NCBI GenBank assembly: GCA_002786025.1
Contig: NHNW01000009.1
Span: forward strand, 68,376-132,375
From: Zasmidium citrigriseum
Taxonomy: Eukaryota > Ascomycota > Dothideomycetes > Mycosphaerellales > Mycosphaerellaceae
Reading direction: 5' to 3'
DNA: 64,000 nt
Numbering within the stretch: position 1 is the first letter of the stretch; each line of letters starts with the position of its first letter. Shown piece after piece: positions 53,211-63,383 of this stretch. Made by a program: the position numbers and the translations under genes. The notes under the pieces are model-generated. The model searched no databases and was not told the origin of the DNA. It saw only the letters and a program-made list of their open reading frames with translations.

Positions 53211-53963
53211 GTCGATCTTGGAGAAGCTTGGAAAATGCTTGACCGCCCCAGTCTGACCTTATGAAGAGCATTATCGTTGTGAGCTCGTGATGTTTGGCGG
53301 GGTCGAGAACGCCTGCGGGAAGTGAGTAGAAAGGCTGTCCAATTGTAGCTTGGCCATGAAGCCCCGAAGACGCCACAAATATATCACATGCCTTGCTGTG
53401 GTGTTCTGATTGAGCAAAGTGCTACGCCTTGTGAGCTCTTTGCATGCAGTTGCGTCTTAGGCTTTGACTTGTTGTTCCGTTCTCGCCTCAGGGACGTGTA
53501 GTATTCCTGCGAGATCCTACACTTGCGAGCCAGGTCGTTGGCTGTTGCTGCATTGCCTGGGCATGGTAATCGACGTGCTAGGGAGTGCAGCTGGGAACGC
53601 AGTGAAGTGTACTGTTGTCGAAATAGTCTCTTGTCCTCAACTGCCGTTCGACCCTCTTCGCGAGGTATTTTGTTGCTTTTAGCAAGGCCGGGTTGAGTTA
53701 CAGTGTCTTATTCACTTGATCGCCTGTAGCCACCGTTTGCGGGCCTTTGATTGAAAGGACACCTCTCGGATGGGATGGGAGGGTGAAACGGTGCTTGATT
53801 CTATCCTCGAATTGCGATCGAGCACGAGCTGGGTCTCGATGAGGATGCGAACAAAGTTTGTTGAGCGAAGAATTGTTTATCTTTGGGTATCTCAGAATCA
53901 GCAGTGTTGTACTGTACAATTGTTGTATGCACATGATCACAAGGTCGACAGAAGAAAACTCAC
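53211..53963. other. Intergenic region
   Basis: This 753-bp gap holds the Q/P-rich gene promoter and the rhomboid 3' flank. Nothing else is seen. Confidence 0.4.
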
Positions 53964-55901
53964 TCAGCTCGCGCCAGCAACCTCTTTGACATCGTCCTCC
54001 GCCTTCTCCGCCACATCCCCAAGACTCTTCGTCTCGGTTATCAGCTGTCCCTTAGCCTTTTCCCGCAAATACAGCGCACTCGCGACACCCATCAAAATGC
54101 CGCCGAGATGACCAGCATGATCAATCCTCGTCCTCATACCTCTGATAGCCGCGACTGCCTCGGCAGCACCGAAAAATGCTAGGAACACCCAAGCCGCAAT
54201 CGGAATGTCATAGCCTACGACTCGAATCGTGCCATTCGGGCGGAGAGTACAAGCTGCCGCGAAGACGCCTAGGACGCAACCAGAGCTACCCAGGATGTAG
54301 GCGGAGAACTCCTTTCGAGCGACGTTGTATAGTAGGGACGAGTACGCCCCAAAGACACCCGAGGCGAGATAGATGGCCAGGAATGTTCCGCGTCCTACGT
54401 CTTCGTGGAGTAGGAGGCCGAAGAGCCAGAGGCAAATCAGGTTGCTCGCGAGGTGAGAGACGGTGTCGTGTCGGAAGAGGGCGCCGACGAGACTCACGGC
54501 GTATGGGTATGCGGGCACTAGAGTCATGTACTTGCTGTACGTTCTCCAAAGTGGCGGGATACGACCCATGATGAATGTCGTGAGTAATACGCCGGTAATA
54601 GCGGCGATAGTGGCCACGGCGGGTGGTGTATCGGGCCAAATGCGAGCCGATCGAGGCGGTGGAGTGTAGTTCTCACTGAGATAGTAGCAGCCAGCTAAAG
54701 CCAGACAGAGCATTAGTAAAGGCGGAGCTAACCTTCGCACGGTGCTGACATCAGGGATCGCGTTCTCTTTGATGATCTGGGCTTGTTCCTCGTAGTATTT
54801 AACCCAGGCTGGGCGTTCCATAGGCTGCTGCAGCCAAGCTTGTCCCGGTCCAGGTCGAATGGTGATCTTGCCTCCGAATGGGGATGTGATGACCTTCATG
54901 TCCGTGGTTTCGGCCCTGGGTTGGACGCCGCCGGCAAGTTCAAGGGGGCCACGAGTCATATGTACGACCGCAATCTTCATGCGTTCCTCAGCAGCCTCGC
55001 GAGCGATTCGCTCTTCTTCAGCTCGCGCCTCGTTCTGCTGTCGTACGTTTTGCAGGACAGACTTGCTTGTGCGGTCTTGCTCCTCCTCTTCTTGTGTGCG
55101 AGCCGCTTCTCGTTCTTTCTCCTCCTCCTGTTGCTCAGGCGTAGCCTTGTACAATCCAAGCTTGACAGCTCTTTCCTGAATCTCCTGCTGCAATCTTTCG
55201 CTCTCCTCTTGCACCCACACCTGTCCATTCGCCGCTTCATCCACCTCCGGATCGATGCTGCGGATGTACTGCAGTGCTTTCAATGCCATCTCTTTGCTCA
55301 CACCGCTGTCTTTCGGAAACTCTAACCCCACATCTATCAAAGCGCCAGACTGCCGCCTCCAATGCAACACGCAAAGGATGTAATTGCCTGTATCAACGTC
55401 TATCTCCTCGCTATTGAAGATCGCATTGATCTCTGGCTGCGTTCGTTCGCCGTTGGGAAGCGGCATCCCTCCAAGAGGATCGTAGTCTCTCCATGTAAGC
55501 TTCTCTTCTTCGGCGGGGAGTCCTTCGGTATGAGAGGCTACAGTCGGAGCAGGCTCTAATATCGAGTCCGAGGCGTTATATCCTTTCGGTGGTGGAGGCC
55601 TTGCATTTCGTCTCGCACCCAATTTCCTCGCACAGACATACTGCGAGCTGGAGAAGTCTCTTCGTGCCTCCCTTATCGAGGTCGCGAAATGATCTCGGGT
55701 TGCATTTCGTCCGACTTGTGATCGTGCATACCCATTGAAGAGGTGCAGCAATGGCTTCGATCGAGTCGTCTGTCGTGCAGCGCAGGGCGCTCGGTGTACT
55801 ATCGCGGTCCAGACATTGTTCATGGCGTTGAGCCGCACTATAGTGCCTGCCGAAGTTGATCTTGATAGTAGAAGAGGATGAGGTGAGGTCAACCATTTCA
55901 T
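53964..55901 (-). CDS. Rhomboid-family intramembrane protease, probably mitochondrial
   Basis: Single exon, 645 residues, much longer than a simple rhomboid. The first 90 residues are rich in Arg/Ser/Ala with no acidic run and end RRDFSSSQYV, typical of a cleaved mitochondrial presequence. Residues about 235-310 form a long E/R/Q coiled coil. A membrane domain follows from about 400. Catalytic Ser lies in LGSSGCVLG (about 540) and His in RIDHAGHLGG (about 598). SHLASN, the oxyanion His, and GRGTFLAIYLASG are also present. This is the rhomboid fold. Mitochondrial rhomboids such as Pcp1 cleave inner-membrane proteins; the partner here is unknown. ATGs at 55901 and 55823 are both possible. Confidence 0.88.
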   Translation of the reverse strand: MKWLTSPHPLLLSRSTSAGTIVRLNAMNNVWTAIVHRAPCAARQTTRSKPLLHLFNGYARSQVGRNATRDHFATSIREARRDFSSSQYVCARKLGARRNARPPPPKGYNASDSILEPAPTVASHTEGLPAEEEKLTWRDYDPLGGMPLPNGERTQPEINAIFNSEEIDVDTGNYILCVLHWRRQSGALIDVGLEFPKDSGVSKEMALKALQYIRSIDPEVDEAANGQVWVQEESERLQQEIQERAVKLGLYKATPEQQEEEKEREAARTQEEEEQDRTSKSVLQNVRQQNEARAEEERIAREAAEERMKIAVVHMTRGPLELAGGVQPRAETTDMKVITSPFGGKITIRPGPGQAWLQQPMERPAWVKYYEEQAQIIKENAIPDVSTVRRLAPPLLMLCLALAGCYYLSENYTPPPRSARIWPDTPPAVATIAAITGVLLTTFIMGRIPPLWRTYSKYMTLVPAYPYAVSLVGALFRHDTVSHLASNLICLWLFGLLLHEDVGRGTFLAIYLASGVFGAYSSLLYNVARKEFSAYILGSSGCVLGVFAAACTLRPNGTIRVVGYDIPIAAWVFLAFFGAAEAVAAIRGMRTRIDHAGHLGGILMGVASALYLREKAKGQLITETKSLGDVAEKAEDDVKEVAGAS

Positions 55902-56119
55902 TCACTTTGCGGCGTCGGTCGGTGGTGCTCGAGCCAGCGCAGTGTCCAAGCTTCAAGGTGACGACCCCACGTCTACGCCATCGAAAGTCTGCCTGGACTG
56001 CTGCCATCTGAACTTCAAACACAAGACACCAGAGAAAACCAAACAGTTTCGACATCCACAGCACTCAAGCCGAACGACTGCAACCCGAAATCAAACTACT
56101 ATCGACCCAACATCCAACG
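55902..56119. promoter_or_regulatory. Divergent promoter region
   Basis: These 218 bp separate the rhomboid start and the start at 56120. They are likely a compact shared promoter. No specific site is named. Confidence 0.4.
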
Positions 56120-56584
56120 ATGCCAGACCACAACCTCCCCCCCGACGCCTTCCAAACCTTCACAGCCTCCACACCAATAACGCCCGCCCTCTTCGCCGAA
56201 GCAATCAAAGACCTGCCCCTCGACACCCTCTACGCCAAAGCCGCCGAGCTCCAAAACAGCATCACACACCTCCTCTCCTCCAACATCCAAATGAAACCCT
56301 TCGCGGACGACGGCGACGCCGACTGCGTCGAAGCCATAACCGAAAATGACGAGGTGATAAAAAGATTCGAAGAGAGGATTACCCTGTGTAAAGAGGAAGC
56401 GGAGCGGAGGGGGTTGGGATGGAGTGCGCATGGGGCGAATACAGAAGAGGTGAAGACGAATGGTACGGTGAATGGGACGAGTGGGCAGGGAGGAAGTGGG
56501 AGATTAAGTGATGAGGAGTTGAGACGGCGGTTGGAGGCGCAGATGGATGGAGACGGTGAGGAGGAGGAGGGGGTGCATCTTTGA
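56120..56584 (+). CDS. Small acidic helical protein, function unknown
   Basis: Single exon, 154 residues. It begins MPDHNLPPDAFQTFTASTPI, then FAEAIKDLPLDTLYAKAAELQNSITHLLSSNIQM (a helix-turn-helix pattern), then a helix FEERITLCKEEAERRGLGW. The tail is Gly/Thr rich and ends in an acidic LRRRLEAQMDGDGEEEE stretch. Two antiparallel helices with a conserved LYAKAAELQNSI stretch suggest a small coiled-coil adaptor or assembly chaperone. I cannot name a family. There is no signal peptide. The opposite strand carries a 236-codon frame that I take as a shadow. Confidence 0.75.
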   Translation: MPDHNLPPDAFQTFTASTPITPALFAEAIKDLPLDTLYAKAAELQNSITHLLSSNIQMKPFADDGDADCVEAITENDEVIKRFEERITLCKEEAERRGLGWSAHGANTEEVKTNGTVNGTSGQGGSGRLSDEELRRRLEAQMDGDGEEEEGVHL

Positions 56585-56985
56585 GACACGGAGGATGGAA
56601 AGAAGATCATCGGCGAGGACAAAGGCCAATACGGGTCGCGTCGGAGATGCGAATGGCACGGCGAGGAGACAAGCGACGGTAAAGTCGGCCAGACCATGCA
56701 CAAATGCTGCGTCTGCATCATAAAGTGTACCACCGATTTGGAATCGCTTGCAGGTGGATACCGTACAGGCCAAGAGGAAAGGCCAGCAGAGCGATGGATG
56801 CTATGAGAGATGAGAGATACCCAAACTGAAAAGTAAGTCAAATGGTTCAAAATCAAAGAATACTCTATACACGCTACAAACTTCTGCCTATGATGCTGGC
56901 GTTTGTCATATGGGCACTTTCTGTGAATTCCCAGCAACAAGAACGCCCGCTTGAACGCAAAACTCAGTCTCAGTAACCCAACACT
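56585..56985. other. Intergenic region between convergent genes
   Basis: These 401 bp are 3' flanking sequence of two convergent genes. Nothing else is supported. Confidence 0.4.
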
Positions 56986-58665
56986 CTACTCGAAAGCCTT
57001 AAGATCCAAGGGCACACTGCTCCCTCTCCCAGCTCTGTACCTCTTTGGCCCGCCCACGAAGTCTCTCGGTTTCGGCAAAGAGTCATCTGGTTGAAACTTC
57101 CACCTCGAGTCCTGCACCGTATACCGTCCTCCAGATCCATCTCCTATGCTCTGCGGTGTGGAGTCGGCTCGTGATCGTCCGTTTGTCAGGGTATATGAAG
57201 ATGCATCGAACGGCTGAAGTGGACCTGATGTAGCTCCCAAGCTCACACCTCCTGCTGTTGGAATGCCACCAGGCGTGCTGGCTTTTGACGTCGGTGGAGG
57301 AGGTGGCAGAGTCGAGTTGCTTCTGCTCGCTGGTGGCGGAGGTGGAGGAGGCGCGGGTGGTCCATTCGTTGGACTCGAACTCGGTCGACTCGGCGGTGCA
57401 CTCGGCGGGGGAGGTGGCGGAGCTAAAGAAGGCGAGCTCGATGCGGGAGGGGGCGGTGGAGGAGGTGCGGCGGCGGGGGAAGCTGTTCGGAAGGCGTTTC
57501 GGGCAGCTTGTTCGGCGAGAGACGTTTCTTTATGGCCGTTTGTTTGAGGAGGTAAAGGCGGGGGCGCAGGAGGTGCTCCTCGGCTGGGTGTATCGTATCG
57601 ATATGGATCATATTCATCGTCGTCTTGAGCATTCGATACTTTTCGTTGCGTCGGCGGGGGTGGAGGAGCTGGCGCGGAAGGAAGAGAAGGAGCAGGTCGA
57701 GAAATGGGCGCTGGAGGTGGTTTTGGCGCGCTTCCAGGTAATGGGGGAGGCGGCGGTGCAGACGGAGGTGCGGGACTTGACGAAGGCCGTGGAGGCGTCT
57801 GCGATGGTGCGACCAAGTTTGTGGTTGATGCAGCGGTCAAGCCAGAAGGTTTGCGAGAAGTCGGAGGAGGAATAGGTGGCTTCTTACCAATCGGCGGGGG
57901 CGGTTTCGGTTTCGATTGTGCAATATCTGGCAACGATTGAGAACTCGTCGGACGTAGATTGTTCTTCAACGCAGCGACTGAGGGTATTTGCGGTGCAGCT
58001 CCAGGCGGCGCAGGTGGAACTCCTCCAGGTCTGGGTGGTGGTGCGCCATTGGGTCTGGCTGGTGCTGCCGGTGCTGGTGCTGACGGGGGTGATTTGTTTG
58101 CGTTCGTCTCAGGATCAGAGTCGTACAAGTTTACTCCTCCTGCGCTCTTCCTCAACTTTGGCATGCCCTGTGCGAACAATCCTCCCAACTGCGGCGCACT
58201 CTCCATCGCAACCGCTGCTCCACTACCCGGCTGATCGCTGTTACTTCTCGCTCTGTTATGTCCAGCTGGCGCAGGTCGCAGTCCTCCTGGTACTGGCGGT
58301 GCGCCTCCCATCGGTGGACCACCCGAATCCTTAGGTTTATCGAGTATGGGCGCTGAACGGTCGTTGACCTGAGTGACTTTCTTGAGCCTTGCTCCCTTTT
58401 CAATGTCTCCCAGTAATGCTCCCTATAGTCGCCACGATTAGCCCCCTGTCTCTCAACATCTTCCTACTCTGCATCCTTTCACATACTCGTCCTTTCGCTG
58501 CTTTCGCATCGGGTCTCGAGGGCAGGCCGCCGGGCGGGGGAGGTGGTGGAGGCGGAGGTCCTATTTCTGTAAGCCAATGCCTATACATCCTTATTCTGCT
58601 AATTACATACCTCCTGCTGCTCCAGGCATGGGCGGCGGCGGCGGAGGCGGTGGTGGTGCCGGCAT
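56986..58665 (-). CDS. VRP1: Verprolin/WIP-family actin regulator
   Basis: Exons: 58611-58665, 58487-58560 and 56986-58422, with introns of 50 bp (GTATGT..AATAG) and 64 bp (GTATGT, GGCTAATCG, TATAG). The total is 521 residues. The N-terminus MPAPPPPPPPP is followed by a WH2 actin-binding motif built across the second splice site: GALLGDIEKGARLKKV. The rest is proline-rich with tracts of five to eight prolines, for example PPPPPPASR, and a C-terminal region with RWKFQPDDSLPKPRDF and KRYRAGRGSSVPLDL. This last part is the WASP-binding segment of verprolins. The protein acts at actin patches in endocytosis and polarity. Frames on the other strand are Gly-rich shadows. Confidence 0.92.
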
Positions 58666-58984
58666 GTTGGCGCCTTGAGGTGGTTTGCTGCAGTTGCTCG
58701 TCCGAGTCGCCTCTCAGCTTCTGATCAGATGTGCTGTGGGAAACGAGCCACCGATCAGACCGGCGAGATCGTTAGAAGATTGAGAGGAGATAAAGGTATA
58801 GAAAAGATGGAGAAGAGTCGAAGATGGGTAGCCTTCGCGGTGCCTGGGATGTTCTTGGCGGATGATGTCGCCGTCCCCAGCCTCAGCCTCATCTCAGCCA
58901 CAGCGCGCCGACTTCCGAAGGAACTGCTCGTCCAGCTCCACACTAGACGACTGCATCTCTTCACCAAAACATCCAGCATACACA
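58666..58984. promoter_or_regulatory. Divergent promoter region, verprolin and mitochondrial protein gene
   Basis: These 319 bp lie between two divergent starts. No specific element is seen. Confidence 0.4.
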
Positions 58985-60253
58985 ATGGAGCCCAGAAAAG
59001 TTGCAGTCTGCCGGGACTGCTTATATCTGCTTCGACAACCGAAAAGCGCATCACGAACGATCCCTATCTTCCAGCAATGGCCGGGGAAGAACTTCTCTAC
59101 CACTGCGACTCCCTACCGAACAAGGACACCAACCCGCCATCAGACCAAGACTTTTCGATCCCAGCATATTCGCCAAGTAGCCACTGAGACACGCAGACCA
59201 CCGGCGCCGACGACACAGAAGAGCCCAGCAAACCTTCAAGCCATCCATGCTCGCGTTCAAGAGTTATCTAGCACAGTCCTCAAGCCTACAGATGGCCCTA
59301 TACCACCCGAGCAGAGAGTTCTATACGTGCTCGAGCAATTGGAGCTCCTAGCGAAGCGAATCCTCGATGATTCTCCATCAGACATCCAGCAGAAACAACG
59401 ACCTACTCAGGGCAAGCAACAAGAGACTGCTACATCAGCTTTGCTGGGGAGCGTCAATGCTCGGCAATATCCGGCCTTCATCTCCCAGGCGAGCATTCTG
59501 AACATCATCAGCGAGAAGGCCGAAGAGATCGTACGGCATCAGAATGTCTTCATCACTGCTGCTATTTTGAAGGCGTACGTGCAGCTGCAGAGTTTGCTGC
59601 ACAGGCCCAGCAGCTTTCCTGATGTCTTCGACTTGTACGCCAGAAAGCCAGCACCCAAGACCAAGGGCGATTCGGTGGGGTATACCCCATCTACCCCGAC
59701 CAAGATCAGTGCCGCGATCGACTCAAAGACTGCCAACGCCGCTCTGGAGGCTGCTATTGAATCTCATAGCTTACCGTTGGCGATTGATGTTATCACGACT
59801 TCATTCTCAGCCCCGGCTTTCAAACGTGCCAAGATTTTGAGACAAGCTGCAATCCCCATCGCTGGTCTCGCAGTGGCACCAGCAGCTGCCTACGCATTGT
59901 CGACCACTTTCTCCGAATTTCAGCAATCAATGGACACGGGAACCGCCACTGGCGTTGCTTTTGCTGGAATCATGACATACGTTGGTGCCGTGTCTATGGT
60001 TGGCTACGTTGCTGTCACAACCGCGAACGACCAGATGGACAGAGTCACCTGGGCTACCGGTGTCCCGCTTTGGGAACGCTGGATTCGTGAGGAAGAGAGG
60101 GCAGCCATCGATAAGGTCGCTGGAGCTTGGGGTTTCAAAGATGTTTCCAAGCGAGGTGACGAGGAGGGCGAAGACTGGGAGAGTCTGAGGGAGTATGTTG
60201 GTGTGAGAGGAATGGTGCTGGATCGTGTCAGTTTGATGGAAGGCATGGAGTAG
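58985..60253 (+). CDS. Predicted mitochondrial membrane protein
   Basis: The open frame begins at 58862, but I prefer the ATG at 58985 (MEPRKVAVCRDCLYLLRQ). This gives 422 residues. The first 70 residues are basic with many S, T and R and include NFSTTATPYRTRTPTR, like a mitochondrial presequence. The middle is helical: LYVLEQLELLAKRIL, then SQASILNIISEKAEEIV and ILKAYVQLQSLLHRPSSFPDVFDLYA. Two membrane segments follow at about 307-330 (AAIPIAGLAVAPAAAYAL) and 345-370 (TGVAFAGIMTYVGAVSMVGYVAV). The C-terminus is charged. I recall similar filamentous-fungal mitochondrial proteins but cannot give a function. Confidence 0.75.
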   Translation: MEPRKVAVCRDCLYLLRQPKSASRTIPIFQQWPGKNFSTTATPYRTRTPTRHQTKTFRSQHIRQVATETRRPPAPTTQKSPANLQAIHARVQELSSTVLKPTDGPIPPEQRVLYVLEQLELLAKRILDDSPSDIQQKQRPTQGKQQETATSALLGSVNARQYPAFISQASILNIISEKAEEIVRHQNVFITAAILKAYVQLQSLLHRPSSFPDVFDLYARKPAPKTKGDSVGYTPSTPTKISAAIDSKTANAALEAAIESHSLPLAIDVITTSFSAPAFKRAKILRQAAIPIAGLAVAPAAAYALSTTFSEFQQSMDTGTATGVAFAGIMTYVGAVSMVGYVAVTTANDQMDRVTWATGVPLWERWIREEERAAIDKVAGAWGFKDVSKRGDEEGEDWESLREYVGVRGMVLDRVSLMEGME

Positions 60254-60971
60254 AAAAGGCGCCATGCATGGCCGTGCCACCGGCTTTCCATTAATTCGAT
60301 GCTGAGAACGCCTCACATTCGAGGCAGCAGCTCCTTCGGACTCTCCAACCACCAGCAGCAAGACCCGGCGTGCTCCATCTGTCTCGCCAGCAATGCACTC
60401 AATTTTCGGACATCGAGAAGCGAAAACAATGCTAAGGGCTGAGAGGATGCTGTGCAACGAACAATCGCGCAGCTGACACTCAGCCGACTCTAGGCGTTGA
60501 GCTGAACGGCTACACTGCAAGGCCCAGCTGAAGGCGAACTGTACGACAGTTGGTAATGTCGACGTATTCGAACAGGTCTTCCTCGTGGCTTTCTATTGCG
60601 GCCGCTTTACTCATGGCAATCTTCTTCCAAAGTTGGAGTACATCGATATTGCTCAATCGCCTGGATCCCATCTCGTAGACTGAGTTACATACCTCACGAA
60701 CGACACGTGCGGTCCGCCACACACCATCCAGCTGGGTGCAGCTCCACTTGTATACAGAAGCGAGAGAGCTCGAGCTGCGACATACGGAATTGGCAGGGCT
60801 TGACAGCTGCCACGTTGTGACAGGGTGCCAACATCCGAACAATGTCACGGGTTCAGGCAGAAAGGCTGAGGAATATTGTTGAGTGGGTAACATACAAAAT
60901 GCCTCTTCTGGGCCCTCGAGCCGGCTCGGAAGTTTCGTCAACCTTTCAAGCAGCTCTGAGTCTTCTACGAT
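60254..60971. other. Intergenic region with a long antisense frame
   Basis: This gap holds the promoter of the caspase-like gene. A 195-codon minus-strand frame spans 60510-61097 and overlaps the first 126 bases of that gene. Read in that direction it contains three GTATGT hexamers. I list it as a finding and not as a gene. Confidence 0.35.
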
Positions 60972-62339
60972 ATGCCCGAGAATAACACTACCGAACGTGA
61001 GGCTCGTAGGCATCAGAATCGAGCCACGCCCTACACATTGCCTTATCGACCTGCTGCTCAACAAGCTACTGCTCAACAGGCTGCTGCTCCACGCCATGCT
61101 TCTGCTACAGTAGCAGACTTACAAAAGCTGATCTCGGCATCAGCACAGAACCCATCCAACGCTCGTAATTACACGACAGCCCGCCAACAGGCTAGCTCAC
61201 CGAAGCCTCCTCCAACTATTCCCACTACACAACCCAAGTACAGGACTTATAGTCGCAAACGCGTCCTGCTCATCTGGTTCGAAAATCACGATTTCGAACA
61301 GAAAGATCTGAAAGACGAAATTCGCGCAGTCGGGGACTTATTCGGGAACAAGCTGGGATTCGAGCAGCCGGAGTATTGTTCACTCGCCAAAGGTGTACCG
61401 AGCCCAACACAGGTCCTTATTGACCGGTTGACGGCATTTGGCGAAGCCTGCAAAGACAAGAACGAGTTGCTGATGGTCTACTACAGCGGACATGGCGGCC
61501 CTCAACAAAGCGATGGGCTTCAATTGACAGCCAGAATGAACGATCAAGCGGATCAAAGCGTGCACTGGAACAAGCTTCAACGAGAAGTTTTGTACGAGGC
61601 AAACGCGGACATTCTCGTCATCCTCGACTGCTGCTATGCCGGGCTGGGCGTCAAGGGTCTCGAGCGCTATCGTCGCGATGTCATTGCTGCTTGTGGAGCG
61701 AAAGAGACAACACCGGTGCCTGGGTATACTTCTTTCACTGCTTGTTTGGTTGCGGCCGCCTATCAATTTCAACACAGTGGGAAGTTCACAGCTGAGCAGT
61801 GGTGCAAGGAGACTACGAAGATTGCGTCGACACGGAGATATGGCAAGAAGCCTACGCCTGTCTATCATGGCCAGCCTGGCCGGGATACCAGTCATGAGAT
61901 CTGTCTCGAGTGGGTCACGCCTTCAGGTGGCGGTCCCTCAACGAATGCCAAACCCAAAGCTCCTCAGCCTAGTCCGCAAGTCAACGCCTCTGTCCGACCT
62001 CCTAGTTCGCGGAGAAGAGGCAAGCAGCCGGCAACGGCAAAGGAAGAGAGCAGCAGCAGCCCTTCGGAAGAGAGTGAGGAGGAGGATGAGGAGGAGGATG
62101 ACGAGCCAACGACCACCTCACAGATTCCCGTGACTCCAAGCTCCAGCGCCTCGATGCCGCAGCAGGCCAATTGGCAGCAGTATCGTGATTGGGCCCGGAG
62201 CACGTATAGTCAGTACACAGCCCAGGGCTACACACAAGCGCAAGCCTGGACTGCTCTCCTGGCGCTCTGGCAGCGACGGACAGGTTGTTCAGCACAGGCT
62301 GCTGATGCTCAACTTCGACAGTTCTTTGGGACATCGTAG
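60972..62339 (+). CDS. Caspase-like (C14) cysteine protease
   Basis: Single exon, 455 residues. Residues 1-92 are Q/A/P/T rich and look disordered. The p20-like domain spans about 95-300: RKRVLLIWFENHDF, RAVGDLFGNKLGF, the catalytic His174 in VYYSGHGG and Cys221 in VILDCCYAG. This His/Cys pair is that of metacaspases and other C14 peptidases. A hydrophilic stretch with an SSSPSEESEEEDEEEDDE run follows. The last 60 residues (NWQQYRDWARSTYSQYTAQGYTQ) form a short helical tail rich in Trp, Tyr and Gln. There is no zinc finger as in type I metacaspases. Fungal C14 domains of this sort often occur in death- or incompatibility-related proteins. That role is inference. Confidence 0.85.
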   Translation: MPENNTTEREARRHQNRATPYTLPYRPAAQQATAQQAAAPRHASATVADLQKLISASAQNPSNARNYTTARQQASSPKPPPTIPTTQPKYRTYSRKRVLLIWFENHDFEQKDLKDEIRAVGDLFGNKLGFEQPEYCSLAKGVPSPTQVLIDRLTAFGEACKDKNELLMVYYSGHGGPQQSDGLQLTARMNDQADQSVHWNKLQREVLYEANADILVILDCCYAGLGVKGLERYRRDVIAACGAKETTPVPGYTSFTACLVAAAYQFQHSGKFTAEQWCKETTKIASTRRYGKKPTPVYHGQPGRDTSHEICLEWVTPSGGGPSTNAKPKAPQPSPQVNASVRPPSSRRRGKQPATAKEESSSSPSEESEEEDEEEDDEPTTTSQIPVTPSSSASMPQQANWQQYRDWARSTYSQYTAQGYTQAQAWTALLALWQRRTGCSAQAADAQLRQFFGTS

Positions 62340-62483
62340 ACGCCGGAACAATCATCAACAATTGACTCTCTTCAACCTCCGTTCACAACACAATCATCTC
62401 TGCCTCCTTCTCAACATGTCCTCAGCGATGGCACTCAGCAGCGGAGCAAGCTCACGAAAGGATTCGTTCGAGGATTAACATAT
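62340..62483. other. Short gap between convergent genes
   Basis: This is 3' flanking sequence of two convergent genes. Confidence 0.3.
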
Positions 62484-63383
62484 TTAGGAATCGATTGCCG
62501 TTGGTAGTCGGACATTGAGCTCAGACATCTTCAAATCCCCATCCCGAACAAGACGACCCAGCTCCTCCATAATCGCAGACCCTTCAAAGACCTCCCCAAC
62601 CTCCGCCCCCAACGCCCCCTTCCCCCTCATCGCAACCCCATCCTCACAAACCATCTGCCGCATACACTCAAACCACTCATCCCGTCCATTCGCATCAATC
62701 AAAAGATCCACACCCTCCCTTCTATCATACTCCCTCGCCACTCCTCTATACGTCTCAAGCACAGAGGCCGCGTCTTGACTTGTGTCTGGTTTACTGGCGT
62801 ATGTCGCGCCGTGGAGCATGGGTTTTATGATGTCGAACTCTGCATCCGATGCCGCTGGTTCGTAGTCGTAGAGGACGAAGATTTTGCTATCGGGGAGTGC
62901 GTTTCGAAGGAGACGGATCAGGATTAGAGAGGTTGGGGATTCGCTCGCCAGGATCAAAACGCTCAAAGGTACCGAGTGGACGTCGTTCTGTACAAAGGCC
63001 AGCGGGACTCTCTCAGAAGCGTAGAGGATGGCGACGGCTTCGAGGAATGAGCTGATCAGACGGGCGGCGTCTTTTGGAGATGTCTGGGCTGGGGCTTGGC
63101 AGACCGCGTTGGCTGGGATTGCGAACAGTTTGTCTTTTTGAGGAGGATGGGTTTCGCAGGGCGGGATACAGAGCATTACTAGGTCTCCTGCCTTGAAGTT
63201 TTCGACGTCGGACGCTGTTGTTTGGATGGTGCCTGCTGCTCCTGCGAATGAGTTTGCGCCAGGGGAGATGTCGTTTTCATGTGGCGCTCGTTGCTCGAGC
63301 TTGAATTCGTGGGCGGCGGCAATCGCTTCTAGTCGTACGACGATATGGCCAGGAGGTAGGGCTGATTGTCGTATGGTCGCCAT
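62484..63383 (-). CDS. Degenerate MDR-type (enoyl reductase-like) oxidoreductase
   Basis: Single exon, 299 residues, shorter than the usual 330-360. The N-terminal GroES-like part is recognisable: LPPGHIVVRLEAIAAAHEFKL, SPGANSFAGAAGTIQT and FKAGDLVMLCIPP. The second half has the Rossmann order, but the loop that should read G-x-G-x-x-G is ILASESPTSLILIRLL, without the glycines. After it come KIFVLYDYEP and the hinge-like DLLIDANGRDEWFECM. No zinc ligands are seen. The protein looks like a member of the fungal trans-acting enoyl reductase-type MDR group that has lost the canonical cofactor loop. It may be inactive or have another role. Which pathway it serves is unknown. Confidence 0.75.
   Translation of the reverse strand: MATIRQSALPPGHIVVRLEAIAAAHEFKLEQRAPHENDISPGANSFAGAAGTIQTTASDVENFKAGDLVMLCIPPCETHPPQKDKLFAIPANAVCQAPAQTSPKDAARLISSFLEAVAILYASERVPLAFVQNDVHSVPLSVLILASESPTSLILIRLLRNALPDSKIFVLYDYEPAASDAEFDIIKPMLHGATYASKPDTSQDAASVLETYRGVAREYDRREGVDLLIDANGRDEWFECMRQMVCEDGVAMRGKGALGAEVGEVFEGSAIMEELGRLVRDGDLKMSELNVRLPTAIDS

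Noticed and set aside
56230..56940. 236-codon minus-strand frame over the small acidic protein
   Set aside because: It has no motif and overlaps the supported gene at 56120-56584.
57258..57875. 205-codon plus-strand frame opposite verprolin
   Set aside because: It arises from the complement of proline codons in the verprolin gene.
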